Source: Anaerolineales bacterium (GTDB lineage: Bacteria > Chloroflexota > Anaerolineae > 4572-78 > J111). From it: a DNA stretch of 64,000 nucleotides. Numbering within the stretch: position 1 is the first letter of the stretch; each line of letters begins with the position of its first letter. The notes below the pieces were generated by a model. The model made no database searches, was not told the origin of the DNA, and saw only the letters and a program-made list of their open reading frames with translations. Where the stretch lies: NCBI GenBank assembly GCA_015075405.1, contig JABTUK010000001.1:806001-870000 (forward strand), given 5' to 3'. The position numbers were made by a program, and so were the translations under genes. This document shows, piece after piece, positions 45,641 to 54,840 of the stretch.

Positions 45641-45729
45641 TTGACCCCTATAAAGAGCAGAATTTTCGGAATGGGAGAATAAAAATTCTTTAATTCTGTA
45701 GATTCTGCTCTTGCTTACGCCATTTTTCA
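45641..45729. repeat. 88-bp direct repeat flanking aceA, copy 1
   Basis: Starts TTGACCCCTATAAAGAGCAG and ends TTACGCCATTTTTCA; the interior is an imperfect palindrome bounded by AGAGCAGAAT / ATTCTGCTCT. It is nearly identical to 47246-47333, in the same orientation. Confidence 0.85.
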
Positions 45730-45735
45730 GAATCA

Positions 45736-45767
45736 AAAACGGCCCGCATCGAGCGGGCCGTTTTGCT
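45736..45767. terminator. Strong bidirectional terminator downstream of aceA
   Basis: AAAACGGCCCGC / GCGGGCCGTTTT with an ATCGA loop: a 12-bp GC-rich stem with A-tract and T-tract on either side. It can end both the aceA transcript (minus) and the kinase-like gene (plus). Confidence 0.88.
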
Positions 45768-45777
45768 TGAAAGGGAG

Positions 45778-47082
45778 TTAATGAGCCAACGTGGGCACGG
45801 CAAACTGCTCGGCTTCGGTGGAGCCGCTCAAGGCGGTGGTTGAGGACATGCCGCCCGAAACAGTCTCGGTCACCAGGTCGAAATAGCCGGTGCCAACCTC
45901 GCGTTGGTGTTTGACGGCGGTGTAGCCTTCCGCTTCGTGGGCAAATTCTTCTTCCTGCAAGCGCACGTAGGCGCTCATGCCCTCGTCGCGATAGCCGCGC
46001 GCCAGTTCAAACATCGAATAATTCAAGGCGTGGAAACCGGCCAGGGTGATAAATTGGAATTTATAGCCCATCGCCCCCAGTTCGCGCTGGAATTTGGCAA
46101 TGGTCATATCGTCCAGGTGACGCTTCCAGTTGAAGGAGGGGGAGCAGTTATAGGCCAGCAACTTGCCGGGATATTGGGCGTGAACGGCTTCGGCAAAGCG
46201 CCGGGCTTCGGCCAAATCGGGGTGAGCGGTTTCGCACCAGACCAGGTCGGCATAGGGGGCATAGGCCAGGCCGCGGGCAATAGCGGCATCCAGCCCGCCG
46301 CGCATGCGGAAGAAACCTTCGGGGGTGCGCTCGCCGGTCAAGAAAGGCTGGTCGCGCGGGTCAATATCGCTGGTGATCAGATGGGCGCCGTTGGCGTCGG
46401 TGCGGGCGACGAGCAGGGTGGGTACACCCATCACGTCGGCGGCCAGGCGCGCGGCGTTGAGAATGCGGATGAAATGGCTGGTCGGCACCAGCACTTTACC
46501 GCCCATGTGGCCGCATTTCTTTTCGGAGGCCAACTGGTCTTCAAAGTGGACGCCTGCGGCCCCGGCTTCGATCATTGCTTTCATCAGCTCAAAGGCGTTC
46601 AACGGGCCGCCAAAGCCGGCTTCGGCGTCGGCCACGATGGGAGCAAACCAATAAACATCGTTTTTGCCCTCGGAGTGGTAAATCTGGTCGGCTCGCTGCA
46701 AAGTTTGATTGATCCGTTTGACCACCTGCGGCACGCTGTTGGCCGGGTAGAGGCTCTGGTCGGGGTACATTTGCCCGGCCAGGTTGGCGTCGGCGGCCAC
46801 CTGCCAACCACTCAAATAAATGGCTTTCAACCCAGCTTTAACCATCTGCATGGCCTGATTGCCGGTCAGCGCACCCAGCGCATGCACATAGTCCTCAGTG
46901 TGTAACAGCTCCCACAGCCGCTCTGCCCCCAGTCTGGCCAGGGTCTGCTCGATAACCACCGATCCTTGCAGCTTGACCACATCAGCCGCCTGGTAGAGCC
47001 GCTTGATCCCTTGCCAGCGCGCCTCGGTTGCCCAGCTTTGGGAGATTTTTTCTTCCGAGGGTAAGTTCCCATTTAATCTCAT
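45778..47082 (-). CDS. aceA: Isocitrate lyase
   Basis: A 434-residue enzyme splitting isocitrate into glyoxylate and succinate, the first step of the glyoxylate shunt. The catalytic loop '[18 protein letters not shown]' holds the active-site Cys, and '[19 protein letters not shown]' and '[13 protein letters not shown]' are family signatures. Length equals that of typical bacterial ICL. The ATG follows GGAGGC. Upstream are a consensus promoter and a palindrome, with a RamB-like regulator gene divergent. Malate synthase is not in the window. Confidence 0.98.
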   Translation of the reverse strand: MRLNGNLPSEEKISQSWATEARWQGIKRLYQAADVVKLQGSVVIEQTLARLGAERLWELLHTEDYVHALGALTGNQAMQMVKAGLKAIYLSGWQVAADANLAGQMYPDQSLYPANSVPQVVKRINQTLQRADQIYHSEGKNDVYWFAPIVADAEAGFGGPLNAFELMKAMIEAGAAGVHFEDQLASEKKCGHMGGKVLVPTSHFIRILNAARLAADVMGVPTLLVARTDANGAHLITSDIDPRDQPFLTGERTPEGFFRMRGGLDAAIARGLAYAPYADLVWCETAHPDLAEARRFAEAVHAQYPGKLLAYNCSPSFNWKRHLDDMTIAKFQRELGAMGYKFQFITLAGFHALNYSMFELARGYRDEGMSAYVRLQEEEFAHEAEGYTAVKHQREVGTGYFDLVTETVSGGMSSTTALSGSTEAEQFAVPTLAH

Positions 47083-47130
47083 TTTAGTTTGCCTCCTGGC
47101 GAATAAATCAATTTTGGTGTATATTATCTA

Positions 47131-47148
47131 TTAGCGAAATTTCGCTAA
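47131..47148. promoter_or_regulatory. Palindromic operator candidate in the aceA promoter
   Basis: A perfect 18-bp palindrome, TTAGCGAAATTTCGCTAA, directly follows (minus strand) and touches the aceA -10 box, so a bound protein would block initiation. The RamB-like regulator encoded next door is the obvious candidate ligand. Confidence 0.7.
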
Positions 47149-47176
47149 TCTTAGCATAGTTTTGTATAACTGTCAA
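47148..47176 (-). promoter_or_regulatory. aceA promoter
   Basis: On the minus strand TTGACA (47176-47171) and TAAGAT (47153-47148) are separated by 17 bp, close to the sigma-70 consensus. Transcription would begin within or just after the operator palindrome. Confidence 0.75.
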
Positions 47177-47245
47177 CCCCCTTGCGGGGGATAAAAACTA
47201 ACCTTGTTTGCCCTTGAAGAATCTTACAGATTAGGGCTTACACGA

Positions 47246-47333
47246 TTGACCCAGATAAAGAGCAGAATTTTCGGAATGAAAGAATAAAAATTCCTGAATT
47301 CTGTAGATTCTGCTCTGAATTACGCCATTTTCA
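47246..47333. repeat. 88-bp direct repeat flanking aceA, copy 2
   Basis: Starts TTGACCCAGATAAAGAGCAG and ends TTACGCCATTTTCA, in the same orientation as copy 1 at 45641-45729. The pair frames aceA together with its promoter and operator. Confidence 0.85.
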
Positions 47334-47442
47334 ATACCAATTGTGTAACTCTTGAGGTTTCAAAAACCTGTGAGGTTTTGTCGAAGCTATTTGACTTTGC
47401 CCCAGGGGTATGCTAATTTCCCGGCAGTAAAGTGAGGCTGAT

Positions 47443-48939
47443 GTGAGCGCTAATTTGGTGAATATGATTTTTGGCATGAAGGTGCGGCAGGCTCGCCTGG
47501 AAGCCGGTTTGAATTTGTCGGAATTTGCCGGCCGCTGTGAGTTGTCACCCTCGTATGTGACCGAAATTGAAAAAGGGCGCAAATATCCTAAAACCGACAA
47601 AATCATGAAAATGGCCCAGGTGTTGGGCAAGGGTTACGACGACCTGGTTTCGATCAAGCTGGCTTCGTCGCTGACTTACCTGGAAACCATTCTATCTTCG
47701 CCCCTGTTAAGCCAGTTTCCGTTTGAAGAGTTTGATCTGGAGATGGCCGACCTGGTTAACCTGTTTACCCGCGCCCCGGATAAGGCCAGCGCGCTGCTGC
47801 ACGCGGTGCTGGAAATCGGTCGCCAGTATGATATGAAAGAGGAACATTTTTTGCGGGCGGCGCTGCGCTCTTACCAGGAAATTCACGAAAATTACTTTGC
47901 GGATTTAGAAGACGCCGCCAGCGATTTTGCGGCTCGGTATCAGCTCAATGGGGAACTGCCGCTGAGTCTGGCCTCACTCCAGGACATTATTGCGCATACC
48001 TTTGGCTATCAACTCGATCACGGCCAACTGGCCGGTCAGCCCGCCCTGTCGAGCTACCGCTCCGTTTTTATCAAGGGCGCCCGGCCCAAATTGCTGCTCA
48101 ACCCGGCCTTGCAGCCCATGCAAATCAAATTTATTCTGGCCCGCGAGTTGGGCTACCAATACCTGGATCTCAAAGAACGGGCCAACACCTCGGCCCCAGA
48201 TAAGGTCGAGTCTTTCCAGCAGGTTCTCAACGACTTCAAAGCCTCGTACTTTGCCGGGGCGCTGCTGATGCCGCGTGTAGATACTCTGGCCGATTTACAG
48301 GAATTTTTTCAACTCCAAAGCTGGAGCCCTTACCGCTTGTTGAATATGCTGGACAAGTACGATGTGACCCCGGAGATGTTGTTCTATCGTTTTTGCGAGT
48401 TGATCCCTCAATTTTTTGGGATCAAACTACACTTTCTGCGCTTTCACAAGGCCAATGGCGATTTCAAGCTGGTCAAGCAGCTCAATATGAACAACCTGCA
48501 TCTGCCCAGTGGCATTGGTTTGCACGAGCATTACTGCCGGCGCTGGTTGGCGCTGCGTTTATTGAAGGAACTGAATGTTGCTCAGGCTTCGGGCGAGGCC
48601 AGTTCCGTGCCCCTGGTGGGTGTTCAAATTTCCGAGTTTTTGGAGTCGCACGAGCGGTTTTTTAACTTTGGCTTTGCCCGGCCGCTGGCCTTGTCGGTCA
48701 GCGGCAGCAGCAGCGTGATTGTCGGCTTTCGCATTGACGCCGAGTTGAAGCAAATCATTCGTTTTGTGGAAGACCCGGCCATTCCGGTGGTCATCATTAA
48801 CGAAACGTGCGAGCGCTGCCCGCTGGTGGGCGATCAATGCACCGTGCGCAGCGCCGAGCCGACGATTTTAGCCGCCGAAAGGGTTAAGACGGAGCGCGAA
48901 AAGGCGTTGAACCAACTGATGGCGCAACTGCAAAATTAA
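47443..48939 (+). CDS. XRE-family regulator with ImmA-like and short-chain-acyl (ScfR) domains, RamB-like
   Basis: A 498-residue transcription factor. Residues 8-65 are an XRE helix-turn-helix ('LNLSEFAGRCELSPSYVTEIEKG'). The middle resembles the IrrE/ImmA fold, but the HExxH is replaced ('ARELGYQYLDL'), so no peptidase activity is expected. The C-terminal domain, with 'CERCPLVGDQC', is the ScfR-type ligand domain of RamB/PrpC-region regulators that sense acyl-CoA or acetate status. The GTG start at 47443 follows GAGGCTG. Its position divergent from aceA and the operator there suggest control of the glyoxylate shunt. Confidence 0.9.
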   Translation: MSANLVNMIFGMKVRQARLEAGLNLSEFAGRCELSPSYVTEIEKGRKYPKTDKIMKMAQVLGKGYDDLVSIKLASSLTYLETILSSPLLSQFPFEEFDLEMADLVNLFTRAPDKASALLHAVLEIGRQYDMKEEHFLRAALRSYQEIHENYFADLEDAASDFAARYQLNGELPLSLASLQDIIAHTFGYQLDHGQLAGQPALSSYRSVFIKGARPKLLLNPALQPMQIKFILARELGYQYLDLKERANTSAPDKVESFQQVLNDFKASYFAGALLMPRVDTLADLQEFFQLQSWSPYRLLNMLDKYDVTPEMLFYRFCELIPQFFGIKLHFLRFHKANGDFKLVKQLNMNNLHLPSGIGLHEHYCRRWLALRLLKELNVAQASGEASSVPLVGVQISEFLESHERFFNFGFARPLALSVSGSSSVIVGFRIDAELKQIIRFVEDPAIPVVIINETCERCPLVGDQCTVRSAEPTILAAERVKTEREKALNQLMAQLQN

Positions 48940-49063
48940 TAAAATTGGAAGAAAGTTGTCAAAAAAACAGTAGAATTTGTTAAAAAATAGTGATATAATG
49001 AGTTATTCGGGTTTATAAAATGTACGTTTGCTTGGATAGCTTGATTTGGCCGGGAGATGTCCC

Positions 49064-50704
49064 ATGGCTGCCACCTACAACTGGCCCAATATCCGGGCCT
49101 TGCTCATTGCCGGGTTCACCGAGGATGAATTACGTCAATTCTGCTTCGACACGCCCGAATTCAAGCCCCTTTATCCCCAACTGGCTCGCTCGAGCAGCGC
49201 GGCTGATATTGCCGATCAACTCATTGAATATGCCGACCAGAAGTTAAAAACTGAACTTCTCCTGGTCTGGGCCGCAGAAAAAAATTTGGCCCGGTTTGAA
49301 GAACATCAGCCGTATCAATCCAATGTTAACCCTGCCCTACTCCCTTCAAGCACAGGCGGCGGGGAAATCCAGCAATTTGTGGCTGAACTGGCGCAAGTCA
49401 GAGCGATGGAGCAGCCGGAAGGTGAACGTCCACTAGTAGTCCCGTCTCCTACCCAGGCTGTTCCGTTCCCTGTTGGCCGATTCCACTCGACCCGGTTTCA
49501 TATCTTGTTATCAGTTACAGGGGTGGTGCTGGTGGGAGGGCTGGGATGGATTATGATCTTGTTTGTATTTCTTCCAACCCCGCCTATAACCAGTCCAGTG
49601 TTAACTACAACTGTGGTTATAGCAAGTTTTGTCAATTGCCCCGATGCATCTACAAAAGTTATTCAGGAATTAGAAACCAATTATGCTGAATTAAAACCCT
49701 CACTCCAAATAAAGAATTTAGCAGGAGTGAGCAACAGCCAGGAAGCCAGGCAACAAGGGAAACGTAGCAGCGCGGATTTGATCATTTGGGGGGAATGTGT
49801 ATCAGCCAACCAACTGACCATGTATTTAGAGATATTGACCGCGCGTGGTCCGGATGAAGTTGTCGAACTTCAAAGTGTTACCGCTCAAACTTCAGCCCTC
49901 GACCTGGATCGGGCCAACCGGCTGAGTCGTGCTGTTATCAACTATCTACAGGGCAATTACAAAGACGCGGCCGATAATTTACGCATCTTGCAAGGCGAAG
50001 CCCGTTCTGAGCAGGAACAGGCGGAATTAGCCTTTTTGCAGGCAAATAGTCTTCTGTTTGCCGAGTCTTACGAAGCAGCTCGCACAACTTATACCGCTAC
50101 GCTCACTTATGCTCCCCTTAAAACTCTAGCCTACAATAACCGAGGGGTAGCAAGCATAAATTGGGCCTATATGTTAAGTGAGAATAATCAGCCGTATGAG
50201 CAGATATTACAGGCCGCTATCAACGATTTGACCGAAGCCACAACCGCTGTCGAACCGCACCTGCGGAGTTTGGCTTATATTAATCGTAGTACGATATACT
50301 ATCTGTTCACCACAGAGTACGCTCAAGCCTTAGCAGATTGCGAGCAAGCGATTACCTTGGCGTCAACTGAACCCCTCGGTTATGTCTGTCAGGCCGCTGT
50401 CCGTTATCAATTGCTAAAACAATCCCCCTGCGATCAAGCCAACCCAACACCTATCCGTGAGGATTTGGTTATGGCTGAGACTATGGCTAAAGCCCAGCAG
50501 CGTAATCTGCCAGATGTTTTTTTCTGGCGGGGTTATCTATCGCTCCGGCAGGGACAATGTAACCAGGACCCCTCTGAAAAACAAATTTACAAACAGGAGG
50601 CTAAAGACAATTTTCAGAAAGTTTTAGATTTGGTCAATCAACAGTGGATTAAGCTGGCCCTGGACCAACGTTTAATAGATATTTCAACCTTTTATGCTAA
50701 TTGA
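49064..50704 (+). CDS. Effector-associated-domain protein with membrane segment and TPR-like C-terminus
   Basis: A 546-residue protein. Residues 5-75 ('NIRALLIAGFTEDELRQFCF' and the closing 'SSAADIADQLIEYADQKL') match the death-like effector-associated domains that link conflict-system proteins. A membrane segment lies near 150-172. The extracytoplasmic part first has a small alpha/beta domain, then helical TPR-like repeats (about 290-540, such as 'EQAELAFLQANSLLFAESYEAARTTY'). The ATG at 49064 follows GGGAGAT. It adjoins a zincin-like gene with convergent ends one base apart. The function is unknown; signalling or assembly is inferred. Confidence 0.75.
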   Translation: MAATYNWPNIRALLIAGFTEDELRQFCFDTPEFKPLYPQLARSSSAADIADQLIEYADQKLKTELLLVWAAEKNLARFEEHQPYQSNVNPALLPSSTGGGEIQQFVAELAQVRAMEQPEGERPLVVPSPTQAVPFPVGRFHSTRFHILLSVTGVVLVGGLGWIMILFVFLPTPPITSPVLTTTVVIASFVNCPDASTKVIQELETNYAELKPSLQIKNLAGVSNSQEARQQGKRSSADLIIWGECVSANQLTMYLEILTARGPDEVVELQSVTAQTSALDLDRANRLSRAVINYLQGNYKDAADNLRILQGEARSEQEQAELAFLQANSLLFAESYEAARTTYTATLTYAPLKTLAYNNRGVASINWAYMLSENNQPYEQILQAAINDLTEATTAVEPHLRSLAYINRSTIYYLFTTEYAQALADCEQAITLASTEPLGYVCQAAVRYQLLKQSPCDQANPTPIREDLVMAETMAKAQQRNLPDVFFWRGYLSLRQGQCNQDPSEKQIYKQEAKDNFQKVLDLVNQQWIKLALDQRLIDISTFYAN

Positions 50705-52120
50705 TTATCGGCAATAATAATCAGCGTATACTAAAAAGGGTCCGAAGTCACCATATCTAGCATCACGAACATACTCTGATCTACAATAAGCTCCTCGCCC
50801 TTCTAAATTCAACTCTAACAAGGCTTTTCGTAGTTTTTTATTCGCCTCTTCGGAAAGCATTTCCGGGTCAATATCATTCTTTAAGTGAACGACTAAAGCC
50901 TCAAATTCGGTGGCATCAGGTAAGGGCTCCTGAACCTGAACAGTTCTCACTTCTGTCTCATATTTCAGCGCAGCCTCTATTTCTGCTCGCTTATGCGACA
51001 AATCGTCCAGCCACGCTTTCTCAAAATTAATCAGGCTACCCAAGCCAGCAAATTCCCGTTGACCGTTGACAACGTCTTTAATCCAGGGGCCACTCTCATT
51101 GCCCAGGATAGCCTGTACCACTTCGCCCACAGAAGCCTCCAGTTCGCTCAGCTTCACGCCACTGATTTCAGACGATTCCGCCCCGGCTTTTTGCTGAAGA
51201 ATAGTCCAATGTCCTTCTAGCAATTTTATGATATCCTTTAAATCTTGCATGCTCTGGCTATAGTTATGAGCTTGTTCGGCTACCCAAACCAGGGTTTTTA
51301 AGCCAATCAAAGGACGCAAATAAGGCGCGGGATGCTCGCCATCATCTCGAATGAGTTGCGCTGGAGCGAAAGCCGTTTCATCAGCAATACGTAGCGCCGA
51401 GACGACATGAAGTGGACCAACCAATAGGGCGCCACAAATATCGGCAAAAGTTTCTTCAAGCCAATTTGTCCAAATATTAATCAATTTGCTCTTTTTTTGA
51501 AAGGCTTCGTAATTCTCGACCGGAAGGTTCAATGCCTTTAAGACCACATCTTTCAATCGCGCCTGAACCTGGCGATAATCTTTAAGTTCAGCCGAATTCC
51601 AATAAATATAGTGTCCTAATTCGTGAGCCAACGCTTGCCATTCGTTAGGATTGTCAAAAACCTGAAAGGGAATAGAAATCAGGGCCGGATAGGGAGTAAA
51701 AGGGGAACGGGTAATTCCAAATATTTTCTCAAAATAAGTAACCGGGCTAAGCGTAGTGGCTTTATAACCTTTGTAGTAATCATAAAGAACCTTAGCCTTA
51801 CCATCAGCTAACTCCAGAGCTTCCTGGAATTCTCTAATTTCGCGCTGGGCGCAGACGCGGCTAATAAGCTCCCATTGTTGCTGTAAACGATTGAGGGCCG
51901 AGTTCAACTCTTTGGCTCGATCCGCTTCGGATTCGCCTTGCGTGAAAAAGTTAAAGTAGTTTGGAGCGAACCGATTAAAAGCCTCGAGCAATTTCGCTAA
52001 TGATGGTTGAGGCTTTTTACCGGTCTTAAATCGCTTTATCCACCGTTTCGCCGGCCCCTTGTTTACTATTGTGTCAAGCCGATTTTTGAACTTTGTTGTA
52101 TCTCTTTTAGGAATGTCCAC
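50705..52120 (-). CDS. Zincin-like putative metalloprotease
   Basis: A 471-residue protein without signal peptide or membrane segment. The zinc motif 'LAHELGHYIYW' (HExxH at 166-170) is followed about 50 residues later by 'WLEETFADICGALLVGP', whose Glu can be the third ligand, a gluzincin-type arrangement. The flanking regions are helical and highly charged. It belongs to no family I can name. It is convergent with the effector-associated-domain gene, which may be its functional partner. Confidence 0.72.
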   Translation of the reverse strand: MDIPKRDTTKFKNRLDTIVNKGPAKRWIKRFKTGKKPQPSLAKLLEAFNRFAPNYFNFFTQGESEADRAKELNSALNRLQQQWELISRVCAQREIREFQEALELADGKAKVLYDYYKGYKATTLSPVTYFEKIFGITRSPFTPYPALISIPFQVFDNPNEWQALAHELGHYIYWNSAELKDYRQVQARLKDVVLKALNLPVENYEAFQKKSKLINIWTNWLEETFADICGALLVGPLHVVSALRIADETAFAPAQLIRDDGEHPAPYLRPLIGLKTLVWVAEQAHNYSQSMQDLKDIIKLLEGHWTILQQKAGAESSEISGVKLSELEASVGEVVQAILGNESGPWIKDVVNGQREFAGLGSLINFEKAWLDDLSHKRAEIEAALKYETEVRTVQVQEPLPDATEFEALVVHLKNDIDPEMLSEEANKKLRKALLELNLEGRGAYCRSEYVRDARYGDFGPFLVYADYYCR

Positions 52121-52327
52121 CGTTTGTTACCCTTTCTGAAGCTGGCTTCTTGTAAATTGTTTGGTTAAAAACTAAGGGATCACTCTTAACAATGGTTCAT
52201 CACTACTTTCCTTCCCGGGCTTTAATTTCAACCCATATCATTGTTAAACTGACATCCTCAGTATATCACAGAAAAACATTCGAAACATTGCAATTTTAAT
52301 TCGTTAACTTGCAAATCAAGCCGTGAG

Positions 52328-52576
52328 TCACTCAACCCCATAATCCGCCACGATAGTGCGCACCGGCAGGCCGTCAATTTCCGGGGGCAAAGCTAATGTC
52401 TGTTTGGCGCTGGGCCGCCGGACGTGAACCCGCAAGACGATTTGCTGCGGTGCTGCCTTATTTTCCAGATCATAGCCAATATCAATCAGGCTGACATCAG
52501 GATGATCCAGAAATTGAGCGACTAGCTTATCACGGGCTTGATAGGCCCTGGGCCAGAATGGATCGGGGGCAGTCAT
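52328..52576 (-). CDS. Small protein homologous to the N-domain of the neighbouring protease
   Basis: An 82-residue protein: 'ARDKLVAQFLDHPDVSLIDIGYDLENK' then 'IVLRVHVRRP' and 'GLPVRTIVADYGVE'. It aligns with residues 8-92 of the trypsin-like protein 130 bp upstream ('LWHLFDPNVSLIDLGWRILDR', 'LCVRVHVRQK'). It is probably a stand-alone copy of that pro-domain or interaction domain, possibly an inhibitor or targeting factor. It may share a transcript with the protease gene. Confidence 0.65.
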   Translation of the reverse strand: MTAPDPFWPRAYQARDKLVAQFLDHPDVSLIDIGYDLENKAAPQQIVLRVHVRRPSAKQTLALPPEIDGLPVRTIVADYGVE

Positions 52577-52585
52577 AAGACCTCT

Positions 52586-52665
52586 TAAGAAAATAGGAAC
52601 TGAGGGAACTCATCGGAACTCGTAGAAACTACCTGCTGAGTTCCCTGAGTTCCTATGAGTTCCCA
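52586..52665. repeat. Inverted tandem repeat of GGAACTC / GAGTTCC
   Basis: Three GGAACT-containing units spaced about 10 bp apart are followed by three GAGTTCC units (CTGAGTTCC twice, ATGAGTTCC) in the opposite sense, a potential hairpin between the two related minus-strand genes. Confidence 0.7.
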
Positions 52666-52709
52666 CGATTTTCATCATTGGTGACGTGTCACAGGTACGT
52701 GACCCCTCC

Positions 52710-53699
52710 TTAAACCACCAAATCAACCCTAAGCGCGTCCAAAACGGGTTGCATTTCCAGGGCCAGGGCATATTCGGGGACATCGCTGCCGATAAAGTGC
52801 AGCCCTACGGCCCGGCGGGTGTCGGCTTCAAGCCATAGCGAGCCAGAATCGCCGGGGCTGCTCACCGGCCCTCCGGCGGGGGTTTGGGCAATGTGGATGA
52901 TGTGCCGGATGACCTGTTGCATCCCATCGTAATAGCGCACCCGATAGCCCCCCACCCCGGTGATCACCCCGCTGGTTACTTCGCTGCCTCGCCCCGACTT
53001 GCTGACTTGCAGCCCCAACTCAGGGGTTTTGGCCCCGGTGACCGGGCCTAACCCCAATTGGTCGTTGCTCAAGGGTCGCAGGCTGGTCGTGGCGGCCACA
53101 GCCGCGTCGAGATGCTGGTCAACCGCATGCCGTGTCAGCCGGGCGATAGGCTCTTGCAGCCGGCGGCCGTTGATTTGATGCGGCTGGTAGATGGGCAGCT
53201 CAGGCGGGGCAGACCAGGCGCCGGCCAGAACATGCCAGTTGCTCAAAATCATCTCCCGGCCGGTTTGCCGGTCGGCCACCTTTCCCCCCAGTGTGCCGTA
53301 GAGCGACCTCAAGGGATTAAAGATGGTAATTCCGCCGACTAACGGATTGAAAACCTGATCGCGGGGGCTGGCGGGGGGGACGGTCGCCGGTGAAGGCCAG
53401 GTGATGGGCCACAACTGCATTTTGTAATTCGCTTGCGGCACATCTACCGGGAAGCCAATCCGCCGGGCATCAAAGACCCGCTCCGGGTGGCGGACAGCAA
53501 AAGCCTTAAAATCTGGTCCGCGCAGCTTTTGGCGCACATGGACCCGCACACACAATTCAGGCTCAATTGCTTGCCCCTGCCGGTCGAGAATGCGCCAACC
53601 CAGGTCAATCAGTGACACATTGGGATCAAACAGATGCCACAAAACGGCCCGCTGCAAACTGCGTTGGGCGGCGTGTAAAAGGTTGGGATCTATATTCAT
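52710..53699 (-). CDS. Trypsin-like serine protease with N-terminal accessory domain
   Basis: A 329-residue protein. An N-terminal domain (8-92) shared with the small gene downstream precedes a chymotrypsin-fold domain with a recognisable triad: His156 ('LSNWHVLAG'), Asp198 ('QHLDAAVAA') and Ser285 ('PGDSGSLW'). 'GGITIFNP' and 'TLGGKVAD' open the protease domain. No signal peptide is seen, so it is probably intracellular. The start MNIDPNLL at 53699 follows AAGGAG; an in-frame start 12 codons upstream lies in a repeat. In this accessory setting a defence or processing role is possible. Confidence 0.85.
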   Translation of the reverse strand: MNIDPNLLHAAQRSLQRAVLWHLFDPNVSLIDLGWRILDRQGQAIEPELCVRVHVRQKLRGPDFKAFAVRHPERVFDARRIGFPVDVPQANYKMQLWPITWPSPATVPPASPRDQVFNPLVGGITIFNPLRSLYGTLGGKVADRQTGREMILSNWHVLAGAWSAPPELPIYQPHQINGRRLQEPIARLTRHAVDQHLDAAVAATTSLRPLSNDQLGLGPVTGAKTPELGLQVSKSGRGSEVTSGVITGVGGYRVRYYDGMQQVIRHIIHIAQTPAGGPVSSPGDSGSLWLEADTRRAVGLHFIGSDVPEYALALEMQPVLDALRVDLVV

Positions 53700-53725
53700 C
53701 GTGAGACTCTCCTTGAAAATAGCCC

Positions 53726-53788
53726 TCACCCCCAACCCCTCTCCCAGTGGGAGAGGGGAGTCGCGCCAGCGACGGGGTGAGGGCTTTT
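53726..53788. repeat. Palindromic CCCTCTCCC/GGGAGAGGG element
   Basis: CCCTCACCCCCAACCCCTCT and CCCAGTGGGAGAGGGGAGTC, with GGGGTGAGGGC at the end, form a long hairpin of the widespread 'CCCTCTCCC' type related to the pieces inside carA and carB. It lies just upstream of the protease gene. Confidence 0.8.
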
Positions 53789-53921
53789 CATCGCTGGTGA
53801 CGTACTACAAGCTCCTGAACACGCCTTAATGAGCACCAACCCTGACGGCGGTGTGAGAGGGATACCGTCAGGGTTAGTGTTTAGGTTAGATCAACGTAGC
53901 GGCAGCAGGCTTTAATTGCGG

Positions 53922-54716
53922 TTAGACATACACCGCAAACCGAGCCGGAATGTCGTGCTGGAACTGCGGCCCCACCCCAGGCAGCCCCAGGAAAGGCGGC
54001 TCGAAGTCGGGGTCGAAGACCCAGGTTGAATATCCGGCAAACGGGGGCAAGCCAACCCCAGGACCCAGGATGTCCACCACCATGTTCATCTCGTACAGGG
54101 TGGGCCGGCCATCTACCGGGGCCGGGAAGCTGATCGGGATGAAGAACGAGTTAATGTTCCCCGGACCAAAGACTCCGGCCAGGCCGCCTGCCGGAAAATC
54201 GGGGCCATTGACCACGTGGGTCAGGTTGATGGTTTCCAGCCAGATGCTGAAGTTGAAGGGGGCCATGATCTGAGCCGCTGAGGGGTTTGGTCCGCCGGGC
54301 AAGGGGGCGGGGTTGCGCCACAGGGTCGCGATCATGAAGGCCGGCTCACCGGCCCGGATGATCTTGCTGGGCAGGAAGGGGCCAAGCGGGGCCACCGGCT
54401 GGAACGGCCCGGCCAGGAGCAGGTTCCACCATTGGTAGGGCGCGGGGTGGAAGGTGATCGGCCCGGCCGCTTCCAACTGCTCACCCTGGCTGGCCGCCAT
54501 GAGCCGCTGCACATACTGCTTGCTCTGTTCCTGGAGTTTGGCTTCCCAGGCAGTGATAATGGCCTGAGCCTGTTGCTGGACCTCATCCGAGGTGTAGAGG
54601 ACGGCAGCGGTGTTGGCCGCTCTCGCTATCTGAGCCACAGCGGTGGTCTTCACCTTCGAGGCGACCTTGACGGCTTGTTCTTCATAGCCATTTTTGACTT
54701 CGACGGGAGTAGACAT
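53922..54716 (-). CDS. Hypothetical protein, helical N-terminus and Pro/Gly-rich beta C-terminus
   Basis: A 264-residue protein. Residues 5-90 are predicted helical ('QAQAIITAWEAKLQEQSKQYVQRLM'). Residues 95-264 are rich in Pro, Gly, Phe and Trp with beta-type sequence ('SIWLETINLTHVVNGPDFPAG', 'YEMNMVVDILGPG'). There is no signal peptide and no known family is recognised. The ATG follows GAAAGGAAAACG. It lies between the protease and BTAD genes on the same strand. A structural or secreted-cargo role is conceivable, but nothing in the sequence proves it. Confidence 0.65.
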   Translation of the reverse strand: MSTPVEVKNGYEEQAVKVASKVKTTAVAQIARAANTAAVLYTSDEVQQQAQAIITAWEAKLQEQSKQYVQRLMAASQGEQLEAAGPITFHPAPYQWWNLLLAGPFQPVAPLGPFLPSKIIRAGEPAFMIATLWRNPAPLPGGPNPSAAQIMAPFNFSIWLETINLTHVVNGPDFPAGGLAGVFGPGNINSFFIPISFPAPVDGRPTLYEMNMVVDILGPGVGLPPFAGYSTWVFDPDFEPPFLGLPGVGPQFQHDIPARFAVYV

Positions 54717-54840
54717 GTTACGTTTTCCTTTCTCTCTAAAAAATTGATTTTATGGACCAGCCACACTGTCGGCGCGCACAACGGCGTGGTAGGTTGACCT
54801 GAATATACGGGACATCGCTCAATTGAAACTCAAGTTTCAC

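Noticed and set aside
45904..46905. 333-codon open frame antisense to aceA
   Set aside because: Gly/Phe/His-rich shadow of isocitrate lyase; aceA is unambiguous on the other strand.
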